NCBI RefSeq assembly: GCF_020520425.1
Contig: NC_079492.1
Coordinates: forward strand, 60,883,042-60,947,041
From: Spinacia oleracea
Lineage: Eukaryota > Streptophyta > Magnoliopsida > Caryophyllales > Amaranthaceae
Length of the DNA: 64,000 nucleotides
Direction: 5' to 3'
Position 1 is the first letter of the stretch, and every line of letters begins with the position of its first letter. The notes beneath the pieces were generated by a model. That model did not search any database. It worked only from the letters and a program-made list of their open reading frames with translations, and was not told where the DNA came from. This document shows, one piece after another, positions 46,526 to 61,858 of the stretch. The position numbers and the translations under genes are program-made.

Positions 46526-48542
46526 TGTGTCTTTTCTGAAGATTTGGGGATGTGAAGTATACGTCAAACGATTAATTTCAGACAAACTTCATCCAAAATC
46601 TGACAAATGTATCCTTGTGGGCTATCCAAAGGAGACAAAGGGGTATTACTTCTACAATACATCTGAGAACAAGGTGTTTGTTGCTCGAGATGGTGTCTTT
46701 TTGGAGAGAGATCACATTTCCAAAATGGCAAGTGGGAGAAAAGTAGACCTCGAAGAAATTCGAGTCGAACAACAAACTCTAGAGAATGCTCAAGATGACA
46801 TTCAGGATGAAACTCAGAGATCTTTAGAAGAATCTGGTGAGAATCATGGTCAATCTAGAAATGTTACCCCGCGTAGATCGCAAAGATATAGATCTCAACC
46901 GGAAAGGTACTTAGGTATTTTGACGAACGAGAGCTATGACGTTCTATTACTTGAAAGTGATGAACCTGCGACTTACAAACAAGCTATGACGAGCCCTAGC
47001 TCCAAGCAATGGCAAGCAGCCATGCAATCTGAATTAGACTCCATGTCTGAAAACCAAGTATGGGATTTGGTCGATTTGCCAGATGGCTACCAAGCCATTG
47101 GAAGAAAATGGGTTTTCAAACTGAAAAAGGACAAGGATGGGAAACTTGAAGTTTTCAAAGCTAGATTGGTTGCAAAAGGTTACAGGCAAGTCCACGGTGT
47201 GGATTACGATGAAACCTTTTCACCAGTTGCAATGCTAAAGTCTATTCGGATAATGTTAGCAATCGCTGCATATTACGATTACGAAATATGGCAGATGGAT
47301 GTCAAAACTGCTTTCTTAAACGGCGTTTTAACAGAAACTGTGTTTATGACACAGCCTGAAGGTTTTGAGGATCCAAAGAATGCTAAAAAGGTATGCAAGC
47401 TAAAGAAGTCAATCTACGGATTGAAGCAGGCATCCAGGAGCTGGAATATACGTTTTGATGAAGCAGTCAGTGACTTTGGTTTCATCAAGAACGCAGACGA
47501 ATCTTGTGTATACAAGAAGGTCAGTGGGAGCAAAATTGCTTTCCTAGTATTATATGTCGACGACATATTACTTATCGGAAATGACATTCCTATGTTGAAC
47601 TTTGTCAAGATTTGGCTTGGGAAATGTTTTTCGATGAAAGATCTAGGAGAAGCACAGTACATATTGGGCATCAAGATTTACAGAGATAGATCTAAAAGGA
47701 TGATTGGATTTAGTCAAAGCACTTATATCAATAAGGTGCTTGATAGGTTCAAGATGGCAGACTCCAAGCGAGGCTACCTACCCATGTCTCATGGAATAAC
47801 TCTAAGCAAGACTCAGTGCCCAAAAACACTTGATGAGCGTAGACGAATGAATGGGATTCCATATGCATCATTGATTGGTTCAATAATGTATGCTATGATA
47901 TGTACACGCCCGGATGTTGCGTACGCACTCAGTGCTACGAGCAGATACTAGTCAGACCCAGGAGAGGCGCATTGGACTGCTGCCAAGAATATTCTGAAGT
48001 ACCTGAAAAGACACAAAAATGACTTCCTGGTCTATGGTGGAGATGATGAATTAATTGTTAAAGTCTATACGGACGCAAGTTTCCAAACCGACAAAGATGA
48101 TTTCAAATCACAGTCTGGGTTTGTCTTCTGCCTCAACGAAGGTGCAGTAAGCTGGAAAAGTGCTAAGCAAAGCACCATTGCGGATTCTACAACTGAAGTG
48201 GAGTACATTGCTGCACATGAAGCAGCAAAGGAAGCTATATGGCTAAGGAAGTTCATAGGTGAACTTGGTGTAGTCCCCTCCATTAAAGGACCAATAGCCC
48301 TGTATTGTGATAATAACGGAGCTATTGCACAGGCAAAGGAGCCTAGACACCACCAGAGAGTCAAGCATGTACTTCGTAGATTTCACCTTCTACGAGAGTT
48401 CGTTGAAAGAAAAGAAGTCGAGATAAACAAGATTGGAACTGATGACAACATATCAGATCCATTAACTAAACCTCTGCCGCAGGCGAAGCACAACTCGCAC
48501 ACTGCAGCTATGGGAATCAAGCATATTGGAGAATGGCTTTGA
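46526..48542 (+). pseudogene. Element E polyprotein, part 2: reverse transcriptase and RNase H
   Basis: Resumes directly after the CACTA target duplication (VSFLKIWGCEVYVKRL). A Copia reverse transcriptase is complete: WVFKLKKDKDG, KARLVAKGYRQ, PVAMLKSIR, MDVKTAFLNG, KSIYGLKQASR, and catalytic LYVDDILLIGND at about 47552. TAG at 47949-47951, after SATSRY, stands where glutamine is usual. The same frame then continues through RNase H (VYTDASF; ADSTTEVEYIAAHEA; HHQRVKH) to the natural stop at 48540-48542. Apart from the CACTA and this one stop the frame is open. Confidence 0.93.
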
Positions 48543-49407
48543 TATCCCTGTTTAATGTTTTAAAGTTTTAGAGTTTAAATATTTGTAAAACATTATTGGT
48601 TAATCATTCACAACAAATGAAAAGAATTCATTTTTCCATTTAATTTGTGGTTTATTAAATGATGAGTCCTTTCAATTTGACGATATATTCAAGATAGACT
48701 GTCAGGACCAGTCCTGTGACTAAGAAATGTCTATCAAGTGAACTTGAATGTCAAAGGTTGAAAATGGTCCCTAGTCGGAGTTTTCTATAAAATTGGACGC
48801 ATAGAAAATATTAGACGACTAGAATGCAAGATGACTAGTAGTTCTGTTTCTTGAACTATGTGGACATGGCAATGTCATAATCATTTGCATAGATACTTAC
48901 TTTGGGAAGACTAGTATCGGACAAGACCTATGAAACTTTACTGTAAGAGATGAAAATCTGTCATAAGTAAATTTTATTAAAATTATTAGACACTAAATCC
49001 TCAATACCTGAGTGATTTGAGATTACTTGTTTGAGAACTGGTTGCTTTGACGTTGACCAACCGTCGCACCGTAAAAGGAGGCTATAAAGGCAACGCTCAG
49101 GTAATCACCTATCAAACGAAGTCTAATCTCAAGATCGCAAGATTGGGATTGTCCTCCCATAAATCGGGATGAGATGCTTAAAAGTTGTACAAGGCCACTC
49201 GGAGAGCTAGAAACTGTGAAATGCATGGCCGTGCTCGGATGAATCATAGGCTATGATTATCTGTTTATTTGATCAGTTGAACTCTGAAACCGAGAAACAC
49301 CTCTGGACATAATAAGGATGACAACTCTTACCTTATGTTCAAGAGCAAGCATCGAGCGACAAAGGAATTAGGAAATGCACACTTGTCCCTAAGGACAAGT
49401 GGGAGAC
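48543..49407 (+). other. 3' untranslated region and purine tract of Element E
   Basis: No coding sequence. It ends in the purine tract AAGGACAAGTGGGAGAC (49391-49407) directly before the 3' LTR. Confidence 0.75.
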
Positions 49408-50784
49408 TGAAGGAAATAATGCCCTTGGTCCAAGTATGCATTCAATGTTAAGTCTAATAAATGCGGTTCAGTATTAATCAACAAGTTAATAATTCAGTGA
49501 GATCAAGTGAGCTGAATGCCTAGCTAGAGGCCGCTTCAGTTCAAGTGGAATTAATGATATTAATCCACAGCTTACTCTTGACTGAACCCGTAGGGTCACA
49601 CAAATAGTACGTAAACGGATCAAGTATTTAATGGCATTAAATACTCCATCTATGGATATTCGGAATCGACGGATCTTGGTTTCAGTGGGAGCTGAGATCG
49701 TCACAGGCAAGAAAAGAATGCTCCGGAAACGATGATATTACCGGAAACGGAAATATGGATCGTATCGGAAATGTAAATATTATCCAAGTCGTAGATGTTG
49801 CCGGAAACGGAAACATGGTACGTATCGGAAAATATTATCGGAAATGGAAATATTGCCGGAATCGGAAATATTGCCGGAAACGGAAATATTGTCAGAATCG
49901 GAAATATTATCGGAATCGGAAAATAATTCCGGAAACGGAAATATTAAATATTTGTTCGAAACGGAAATTAATTGCGGAATCGGAAATATTAAATATTGTT
50001 CGTATCGGAAATAAATTCCGGAATCGGGAATTTAATCGGAAGCGCGTCGTACGAATTAGCATCGGACGAGACTTGCTAGACGAAGGCCCAGCACGAAGCC
50101 AGGCCTACGCTCAGCAAGCCCAAGCGCCCAAAAACACGCTGCCAAGCCACGCCCGGTCCAGCGCAAGGCCAGGCCCAGCAATGGCCTTGGCGCGCGCGCG
50201 GGGCTGCGACGAGTGGGCTGGCGCTGTGCGTGGGCCGCAAGGCCTGCGTGCGGTGCTAGCGTATCACTCGAAGTGTGTTACTCGAATCCTAAGGCTACCG
50301 GGATTTGTCATATGATTAAATCTAATCCTAAAAGATTTAGTTTGTTTAATTAGAGTCCTAGTAGGATTATAATTAAATAAATTAGTATCCTAATAGGATT
50401 CCAAATCCTTTTCCATAACTTTATAAATAGGTGCCTAGGGTCACATATTTACACAGAGTATTTAAGTATTCAAAGTGATTTTTGAGAGCAAAAATTCAGT
50501 CATACAATTGCCTAATAAGTGCCGAAAATTCTAAGTACCTTAAGGGCGATCCTAGTTGGTCAAGCTTAAGGCGGATCCGGACGTGCTGTGGACTATCTAC
50601 GGAGGGACGACACTTGGAGTCCTAAAGACTTGTTCTTGTTCGGTTCGGGCGCAGTTAGGGAAGGCACGCAACAAAGAGTATGCATCTAAACTATGCTAAA
50701 TGATTATGTGTAAATAATATGCTTTCCTGGCTTTATGGTTTTTCCGCATGATTTATGAATTGTCATATGTATCATAACCTAACA
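49408..50784 (+). repeat. 3' LTR of Element E (1377 bp)
   Basis: Same as 35095-36435 apart from about ten substitutions and 36 extra bases in the CGGAAACGGAAATATT array. Confidence 0.94.
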
Positions 50785-52805
50785 CCCATAACCCGATTAG
50801 TTAGAAAGAATACCAAATTTGTGTGGAATGATGATTGTGAATGTGCATTTCAAGAACTTAAGAAACGTCTCACCACTGCCCCTATTCTTACCCTTCCATC
50901 TGGAACTGACGGATTTGTAATCTATAGTGATGCTTCCAAGAATGGGTTAGGATGTGTCTTAATGCAAAACGGAAAAGTTATAGCTTATGCTTCACGCCAA
51001 CTCAAAGTCCATGAACAAATTACCCTACCCATGACCTCGAACTTGCAGCTGTTGTTTTCGCCCTTAAGATTTGGAGACATTATTTGTATGGAGTTTCGTG
51101 TCAAATTTTCACCGACCATAAGAGTCTTAAGTATATTTTCACCCAAAAAGAACTCAACATGAGGCAACGTAGGTGGTTAAAACTTCTTAAAGATTATGAC
51201 CTTGATATTCAACACCATCCCGGAAAGGCTAACGTTGTTGCAGATGCATTAAGTCGGAAGTCTCACTTAAATTCTATCCTAACTTTTTCCCGAGTCAACC
51301 GAGATGATCTACAAAAGATGGAAATTGAGTTTATCAAAGGAGATGCTTGCTTGAATGTGTTGGTAATGAAATCAACTTTGATTGATGAGATTAAGGAAGC
51401 GCAATGTAAGGACTTGCGATTAGAAAGAATAAGGAGTGAAGTGGAAAATGGGAAGTCACCGGGTTTTGTCATTCAAGAGGATGGCACGTTAAGGTTTCAG
51501 GGAAGATTATGTGTGCCTAATGATGAGAAGTTGAAAAAGAGAATTTTAGAAGAAGCTCATAGTTCACCATACTCGATTCACCCTGGAGGAAATAAGATGT
51601 ATAAGGATTTGAGGCAAGTGTATTGGTGGAGCAACATGAAGCAAGAAGTGGCAGAATATGTGGCTAAATGTTTGACATGTCAGAGAATCAAGATCGAGCA
51701 TCAAAGACCAGCAGGTTTGTTACAACCTCTGGATGTGCCAGAATGGAAATGGGATTCAGTTTCAATGGATTTTATCATAGGTTTACCAAGATCAACCAAG
51801 GGAATGAATGCTATTTGGGTCATTGTTGATCGATTAACAAAGTCAGCGCATTTCTTAGCAATGAAGAGCAATTCGAGTTTAGATCAACTTGCTGAACTAT
51901 ATGTGAACACTATTGTGCGATTGCATGGAGTGCCTAGTTCGATTGTTTCTGATCGTGATACGAGGTATCAATCAACCTATTGGAAAGAATTGCAGAAAGC
52001 TCTTGGGACAAAACTTAACTTCAGTACTGCATTTCATCCAACGACTGATGGACAAACAGAACGCACTAATCAAATTGTTGAGGATATGTTGAGAGCATGT
52101 ATTTTGGATTTTCAAGGAACCTGGGAGAAGTTTCTACCTATAGTTGAATTTTTGTACAACAACAGTTATGAGGCCACTATTGGTATGGCACCTTACGAAG
52201 CACTTTATGGAAGGAAATGTCGAACACCATTATGTTGGAGTGATATCGATGAAGCACGTGTTATAGGACCAGAATTGATTCAAGAAACTACTGACAAGAT
52301 TCGTTTAATCCAATCAAGAATGATGGCAGCGCAAAGTAGGCAAAAGAGTTATGCAGACCAACGCAGAAGACCACTAGAGTTTGAGGTTGGAGATCACGTG
52401 TTCTTGAAAATTTCGCCAACGAAAGGAATAATGAGATTTGGTCAAACAGGGAAGTTGAGCCCAAGATACATCGGGCCATATGAGATATTAGAAAGAGTAG
52501 GTGCAGTAGCATATCGACTAGCCTTACCAACCGACTTGAAAAAGGTGCATAATGTGTTCCACGTGTGGAGGTTAAGAAAATATGTTCCTGATCCCAGCCA
52601 TGTGATTACCCACGAACCCTTGATGTTGCGAAACGATTTGACTTACGAGGAGAAACCAATTGAAATTCTAGAACGAAGAGAGAAACGACTTAGAAGCAAA
52701 GTAATTCCAATGGTTAAAGTCTTGTGGGCCAATCACTTGACATCTGAAGCTACATGGGAAGTCGAAGCGCAAATGAGAGCGAAATACCCCCAGTTATTCG
52801 TCTAG
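50785..52805 (+). pseudogene. Element D RNase H, integrase and chromodomain-like tail
   Basis: Continues the pol frame broken by Element E. RNase H has IYSDASKNGLG at about 50920. A one-base loss near 51018 shifts the frame; after that it is open to 52805. Next come [15 protein letters not shown], the integrase zinc domain ([25 protein letters not shown]), and a catalytic core with D in SMDFIIGLP (about 51768), D in VSDRDTRY (about 51955) and E in [10 protein letters not shown] (about 52062). The tail ([44 protein letters not shown]) has the chromodomain-like end of Tekay/Del chromoviruses, which is thought to steer insertion into heterochromatin. Confidence 0.93.
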
Positions 52806-52980
52806 AAACGATAAGATGTATGAATTTTAATATGTTATTTGAATGATTACGTTATAATGTTATTCCGCCATGTTTGTATAGCGAATAGAACGAATAAGTA
52901 TGAATTGTATGATTTCTATGAATGGCTAGTTCTACTGAGCTCCAGTTTCGAGGACGAAACTTTTTCTAAGGGGGTAAGGA
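52806..52980 (+). other. Element D 3' untranslated region and purine tract
   Basis: Short spacer with GAGGACGAAACTTTTTCTAAG, ending in AAGGGGGTAAGGA (52968-52980) against the 3' LTR. Confidence 0.8.
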
Positions 52981-55971
<2,991 letters not shown>

Positions 55972-55976
55972 ATGCA
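55972..55976. repeat. Target site duplication of Element D, right copy (ATGCA)
   Basis: Matches 29361-29365 exactly. Confidence 0.92.
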
Positions 55977-58601
55977 ACTCTCTAAATCATCCCAAGCCAC
56001 ATGATTTCGATCGTACTTTGATCTACCAACCTGCTATATTATTCTACTCCCCAACAATGCAAGTGCAAATGATGGATCATCATAGGGTCATTAAGGCAAA
56101 GGCCATGACCAAAAGACACAAAGCACGTAGTCAGCAAAAAGCTGAGTACTTACAAGGCTAGAGTGAGATAAAACTATAAACATGCATCACTCACTAATTA
56201 CTAATCAACATGCAAAAGCCATTAAATAAATAACAAGCAAATCATGAATACAAGACTGGACTCTTGACTCACAATTTAATTAGAATAAGCTTCGAACGGG
56301 CCAAAAGAATATTCCATAAAGGAAAGGTGATGGGAGCCAACCATACACCAAATAATAAATAATAAAATCGGGCCATACCGACGGAATTCCTGCGCATAAT
56401 ATAAATGAAACAACGTCTTGTATCATTAGTAGGAGTACGAGCTTTCCGGCAAGACTCCCCCCATTGTTCATACTCAAGGTATATACGTTCTAAGAGTTTT
56501 GAAGCTTGTTCTGGTTGCACTTTACGTTTATTAATATTTTATTAAAGGCGAACTCAAGACTCACCAACATGCACACATACAATTAATAAACAACAATCAA
56601 AACAATCTTATTTTAAATTCTTTAGGACTTGTGATCAACAAGGAAACCCACTTGTGATATTACTACCATGTTCCTCCTCACCAAGGTGAGACTCCAAATC
56701 ATGCACATTAACATGAGGGTTGTGCCATTGCACGACAAATCCTAATTCATTTCATACATAATATTCCCAACTGAACCCTACATGTGCGGTGGCTTACGTG
56801 AGTTAACCCTTCACATGTGGTAAAATAAATAGTACAACGAAGTACGAATAATTGGCTCAAAGTATGCTAGACATCCCGTACAATAGCATACAAATAATTA
56901 ATCCATCCCTTGCATGTGAAATAAACCATACATGCATAAATATTGAACAACATGATTGACAATGAAATCCATACTCATAATAATTCCAACATGCTTGTTC
57001 AACAATTAATCCAATAAATCCAACATCACAAATCACATGCTTGTTCACCAAAATAAACATGATTCCACATAATGTAATTCACATCATCAACAATCATGCA
57101 ATGTCATTGACAAAAGGTGTGGTCGCCCTAGACTTGTACGTACCTTGAACACCTAAGCGTAGGGGCCACTTTGCAATAACGAGCACTCAACTAGCAATCA
57201 CCTCCTATCATCAAAATAATGAAGCTTAAATTATTTTCATGTTCATTAAATTTCCAGCAACTTTGTAAAATTTAAAACCTCCTTTAAACTTTAGAATTCA
57301 ATCGTTTTTCAATAATAAAATCGTCTCAATTTGCAAAATAAATCCCTAGTACAAAAACATACTTTTTCCGCCTTTAAAATCAATAAAAATCGACACTTTA
57401 AACCTTTATTCAAATCTGAAAATATAATTGATTATCCTAATTAAAATCATCACCTAATTATGCTAATCAATTGACTCATTAGGTCTAGGTTAAAACCCTA
57501 ACTTGAAAATCCCAATAACACTAGTTTATTATCAAAAAATCAATGCTTTATTCAATAAACAAATCTGAAAATTCATCCTTTAATAATTAAAACAAACCTA
57601 ATGAATCACAACACGCAAATCCTCAAACCACGGTATTCATAACCGGTTCCCAGCATTTTAATTACTCAAAACAATATTAATATAATAATTTAAAATACGG
57701 AATTTAAATAGAATAGGTAAGGAAGAAGAGAATTATACCAATCCGGCCTATAGCACGGAACAACCACGAATTTAAAGTGATTGGGCGAAAAATTGAACAA
57801 GAACGAACACGAACAACACACGAACAACACCGCACACACACACGCACGACTTGTGTGCAGGTGCGCGCAGCGTCGAAGGGGCGAGGCAGCAGCAGCAGGC
57901 GCGAGCAAGAGGGGGACGCGCGCGCTGGGGCGCGAAGGAGAGAGCGAGAGAGTGGGTGCAGCGCTGTGCGCGAGGGCACGAGCGAGAGAGAGCGAGGGTG
58001 TGGGTGTGCGATGCACACGAAGCAACAACACAGCAGCACAACACCAGCAGCTATGCGTGCTGGCTGGGCGGGCTGCGAGAGTGTGTGTGGGTGAGAGGCG
58101 AGCGAGCACGAGGGCTCGAGGGCACGAGGCCGTACGGGTGCCGAGCAAAGGGAGAGGAGAGGGAGTTGGAGTGAGGGGCAAGAAAAACAAAAGAGGGTTT
58201 ATGAATTTTAGGGGCTCATTTAATGATGGGGGAGTCCTATTTATAGGCTCCCTAATCCCTTGATGGGCTAGGCTTAGGAGATTTGAGTCGGGCTTAGGAA
58301 ATAAATGATTTGGGCTAGCTTAGGATTTAAATTAAACTCTTTTGATTGGGCACGTTTAATAAAACGGATTGAACTTTGTATTTAAAACCCGAAGCTTTAA
58401 AAATCATTCGCAACTCATTTAATTTCCCGACTCAAGAATTAAATTCGTTTCGTAATTAATTGAAATAATAAATATTCTAATTAATTAAAATACATTAAAT
58501 AAAATGCATTTAAATATCATTTAAATGTTAATAAATCGTATAATGCTTTATAAATATAATAAAATATACTTATAAATATTATAAAAATACGAGGTATTAC
58601 A
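55977..58601 (-). repeat. Element C 3' LTR, right part
   Basis: Continues the LTR begun at 29084 and ends ...GAGGTATTACA at 58601, i.e. TGTAATACCTCG in element orientation. The two parts total about 2.9 kb. A TATA box is at 58238-58245 and a GC-rich stretch at about 57830-58180, inside the transcribed side of the LTR. Open frames in the GC-rich stretch (57690-58190) are low complexity. Confidence 0.82.
58238..58245 (-). promoter_or_regulatory. LTR TATA box, Element C
   Basis: TATAAATA on the minus strand, followed by GGACTCC, inside the Element C LTR. Confidence 0.5.
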
Positions 58602-58619
58602 GTCTACCCTCCTTAAAAG
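58602..58619 (-). other. Purine tract of Element C
   Basis: The minus strand reads CTTTTAAGGAGGGTAGAC directly before the LTR, the expected plus-strand primer. Confidence 0.7.
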
Positions 58620-58870
58620 AAGTTTCGTCCCTAAACTTGGGTTCGGAAATCAAAGTTCAACTCAAAACTTGAGACTTTCTGAGACTTTCAATACGTTCAT
58701 TTACAAAAAAAATTAAGTTGTTGTACTCTTTACATGATTAAACAGGACAATAATAAGTGCAAATTCAATAGAAAGCACTAAATTGAGCATAAAATAGGGG
58801 AAAACAAGGTAAAAAGCGCGAAATTCTACCGCACTCTACCCCCCTTAAAAGACACGAGTTACGACCCCGT
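58620..58870 (-). other. Element C 3' untranslated region
   Basis: Spacer between the end of integrase and the purine tract. The minus strand contains AGGGACGAAACTTCTTTTAAG, like the same region of Element D. Confidence 0.6.
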
Positions 58871-58873
58871 AAC

Positions 58874-59186
58874 TCAACTAACCTCGGGAAAAAGCTCGGG
58901 ATATTTCTTTCTCATTTCGTCCTCCGCTTCCCAAGTGTCTTCCTCAGATTCTTGATTAGACCACAACACTTTGAAAATTTTCACATCTTTAGTACGCGTA
59001 CTACGCACTTTGCTATCAAGGATTTTGACAGGTCTTTCCTCAATGGTTAGACTTTGGTCTAAATCTATGGTCTCCGGTTGCAACACATGCGATTTATCCG
59101 GGATATATTTCCTTAACTGAGATATGTGGAACACATTATGCACTCTATGCAAGTCCATAGGCAAGGCTAGTCTATAGGCTACCTAC
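58874..59186 (-). pseudogene. Element C integrase C-terminus with chromodomain-like tail
   Basis: The minus strand reads [23 protein letters not shown], then IEERPVKILDSK, KVLWSNQ and EEDTWEAEDEMRKKYPELF, the same tail as Element D with different residues. Coding is continuous from 59184 to the stop at 58874, but everything upstream is cut off at about 59186 by Element G. Confidence 0.87.
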
Positions 59187-59647
59187 TTTTGTCCCCATTC
59201 CCGAAAGGGAAGGTTCGATGATGAGAACATAAATCTCCACTTGACAACGCATCTCCTATAAAATAACGAATCTCAATCCCCTTTTCATTTCACCCGAAAC
59301 CTACTATTTATAGAAACCTGCCGTTTATGGAAACCTGCTAAAAATAGTAACTGCCGTAATGGGTAGTTGTTAAAAGTGGCAAGTCATAAAAGATAGAAAC
59401 CTGTCAGAATTAGGTGTTGCACTCCAACATAAATCCTAAATGAGATAGAAATTGCGAGAGAATCATGTTCCTAATATGATTCGAAAATAAGAGTTACGTA
59501 TTAATTAAAATCCTAACGAGCCTAGAGTTCGTAACGGGCCCAGATGCATTCCATCATAAAATTAATACGCACTAAAGGACTCGATTAAGTCTCATACACT
59601 CCGGATTCTAAGAGTCCGAATTTGACAAAGAAACGGCCCAGACCCTA

Positions 59648-59712
59648 TTTTCAACGCCTGGCTCTGGGCGCCGAAATCTTTGGCGCCCAGCCCTGGGCGC
59701 TGAAAATACCTG
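59648..59712 (+). repeat. GC-rich palindromic module in U3 of Element G
   Basis: GGCGCCCAG..CTGGGCGC-type inverted repeats around TTTTCAACGCC. A diverged copy lies in the leader at 61417-61490. Confidence 0.75.
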
Positions 59713-59780
59713 GGACGTGTTCTTTCCTAATTCCTCGTGGATTAGAGTTCTACGATTCTATCTTTCCACGAACTCTTTTC

Positions 59781-59788
59781 TATAAATA
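59781..59788 (+). promoter_or_regulatory. LTR TATA box, Element G
   Basis: TATAAATA followed by GGGCCCC, about 70 bp downstream of the GC-rich block. Confidence 0.65.
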
Positions 59789-60639
59789 GGGCCCCAAGTT
59801 CGACGTGACACAACACACAATTCATATTCTGAGTATTGACTCTAAACCCCAAAGCCTAAGCCTCACGCTGCGAAATTGATCACGCGTTCTATCGCAATCG
59901 ATCCAAAAATCGAACAGAACGTATCCTGTCCTGTAATTTGAGATTCGTTAAATAAAAGGAGAAATAGCAAAGTCAAAGTGGTTAGTTTTCTGAGAACCGT
60001 GACGCACCTCTCAAGGGTGCGTCGTAATGTGTCCCTTTTCCATGGTTTAATTGTTTTCCTCGCCCTTTTTATGAACTGTTAAACTAATTCAATCTGATTG
60101 TTCTATCACGCCTAATAAAGATAATATGTTGGGAAATTGGATTATCATGCTAGGTCCCTTAATACAACCTAAATTAGATAATCGCGCTCGATCTAGTACT
60201 ATATGTTGCATATTGTTAAAATCAACTCAGATTAGTTTAATAGTTAACGCATGTCCCTTCAATTATTTATGCTGAGCTAGTAAGGATATCCTGCCTCTGG
60301 AGTTATCGAAGAGCGAGTACTCCTCTCGGTAGTTACAGTCCCTCGAACCCTCAATCTCTACCTTGCGGGTGTATGTTGAGAGATCCCCACACCAGGGATC
60401 ACAAGGGAACCTACGGTCGTCGTGGTCAAACATAATTGCACTCCCTTTATGTCACGATAACCGGGTTTTGTTAGTTTTACTCATTGTCGTTAAAAATTGA
60501 ATGGTGACTCCTATATTACTAGTCAATTGGGTGTAAACTCACAGGAAATCCAATTACACTTGATTTGACAAAAAGAAACGTCACACCCACGAGGGACAAG
60601 GTCACGCATTAGCCTCGTGCTTTTTCGACCCCCTCACAG

Positions 60640-60657
60640 TGGCGACTCCACTGGGGA
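60640..60657 (+). other. Primer binding site of Element G (tRNA-Arg type)
   Basis: TGGCGACTCCACTGGGGA directly after the LTR, a form typical of the Tat/Ogre lineage. Confidence 0.8.
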
Positions 60658-61858
60658 TAGTGAAGGAAATACTCGTGCTTGTAGGTAATCAAAATAGCCG
60701 AAGGGTGAAACGATCCTACCCCGCGTTTATTTCCCCATCAAGTTGGGACGGCCTGAAAATCAGCATATTAATGTGAGCGGGCAGAACCGCATAACGAATC
60801 TTGGCTCCCTCAGGGAGTTAGGACTAAAGATACCCATCGCCAACCGGGGGGTGCATACGCTTCGGATGTTGTCCACTCGGCACTTTCGCTAGTAGTACAC
60901 CCGTCCCAAACCCAATCGCTCGCCCATTAGGTCCCTCTCATTGGTGCATGCCCCCTTGGCTTACATCGTGATTGGCCTCTTGGGCGAAATTCGTCTGTTG
61001 AAGGCACTACCTCGACCGGGGCATGTGTTGGATCTGCGATAGAAGCGGTACCAAGCCAGGCGCAAATACTACCCATAGAAGCCTATCATAAACTACATGA
61101 CATATTATTATTGCCTCATGATGTAATGTTAGTTATGTGTAGCGAAATATGTGATTGTGTGTGACAAGCAATGTTAGAAAACCAACGACCTTAAAAATTG
61201 CCCAAACATTCATAGACCAATTGGCCAAAGAATTATACCGAAATACGTGTTCCGCAAACCCGAACGATCGCCACAAAAATAAGCGACGCTCGGGATGGCC
61301 TGTAACGAATCCCACAAACTCTGCACAACGCGTAATGGACGTTATAAGGCAAGAACGCAAAATTAAAGTCGCAAAAACAAAAGTAGACGTAAACAGAAAA
61401 CGAGAACCAGCCAAGGACGCATTTTCAACGCCCCTGGCTGGGCGCCAGAATTTCTCACGCCCTACGCTGGGCGCTGAAGTTGCTGCCTGGACTTTTGGTC
61501 AGGCGCAGCAGCCTCTGTGCCCGCGCAAAAAATATGTAGCAAAAAAAAACTATTTGTAAAAAAATTGCTGCAAGGACGTATGAAAAGCACTCGATTCTTA
61601 AAGCGACTAAAAAAAATATATAAATAACTCTTCGAGTCGTTGTTAGGCCTCCTACGACGACAATGCTCGGCACCAAAACCGAACATGCCAATAACTATGA
61701 ATGTCACAATGGGCAAGTGTTTCGAAAATCCAAAGAATGACCAAAAGAAAGAACTAAAAGTGTACCAACAAAAGAAAGAGCGAAGAAACCAATAGAGAGA
61801 GTCAAAGTCTAGACTAAGTAATGCTTGAAACTTTAGGGCCTGAACTTTAGCTTATCTT
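60658..61858 (+). other. Untranslated leader of Element G
   Basis: No supported coding sequence. It contains the diverged GC-rich module at 61417-61490 (TTTTCAACGCCCC; GCTGGGCGCC; GCTGGGCGCTGAAG). Confidence 0.65.

Larger units (their letters stand above)
35095..50784 (+). mobile_element. Element E: Ty1/Copia retrotransposon, with nested CACTA
   Basis: LTRs at 35095-36435 and 49408-50784 begin TGAAGGAAATAATG and end ATAACCTAACA, with a CCCAT target duplication. It has a tRNA-Met-type primer site, a 2.9-kb leader, one gag-protease-integrase-reverse transcriptase-RNase H frame and a purine tract. The Copia gene order (integrase before reverse transcriptase) is clear. The reading frame is split by the CACTA Element F and carries one in-frame stop. 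By eye the LTRs differ by about ten substitutions and one 36-bp repeat-unit difference, so insertion was recent. Confidence 0.95.
59191..60638 (+). repeat. 5' LTR of Element G (1448 bp)
   Basis: Begins TGTCCCCATTCCCG and ends CCCCTCACA. The right edge is set by the primer site. The left edge is inferred from where Element C homology stops and a TG appears, and is uncertain by a few bases. U3 holds a GC-rich palindromic block (59648-59712) about 70 bp before the TATA box. Confidence 0.75.

Noticed and set aside
50755-50800. ATG upstream of the RNase H frame of Element D as a start codon
   Set aside because: The ATG lies in the end of the inserted Copia LTR, so the fused frame is accidental.
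57690-58190. 166-codon minus-strand open frame in Element C's LTR
   Set aside because: Alanine, serine and proline-rich low complexity in a GC-rich stretch; open frames also run on the other strand.
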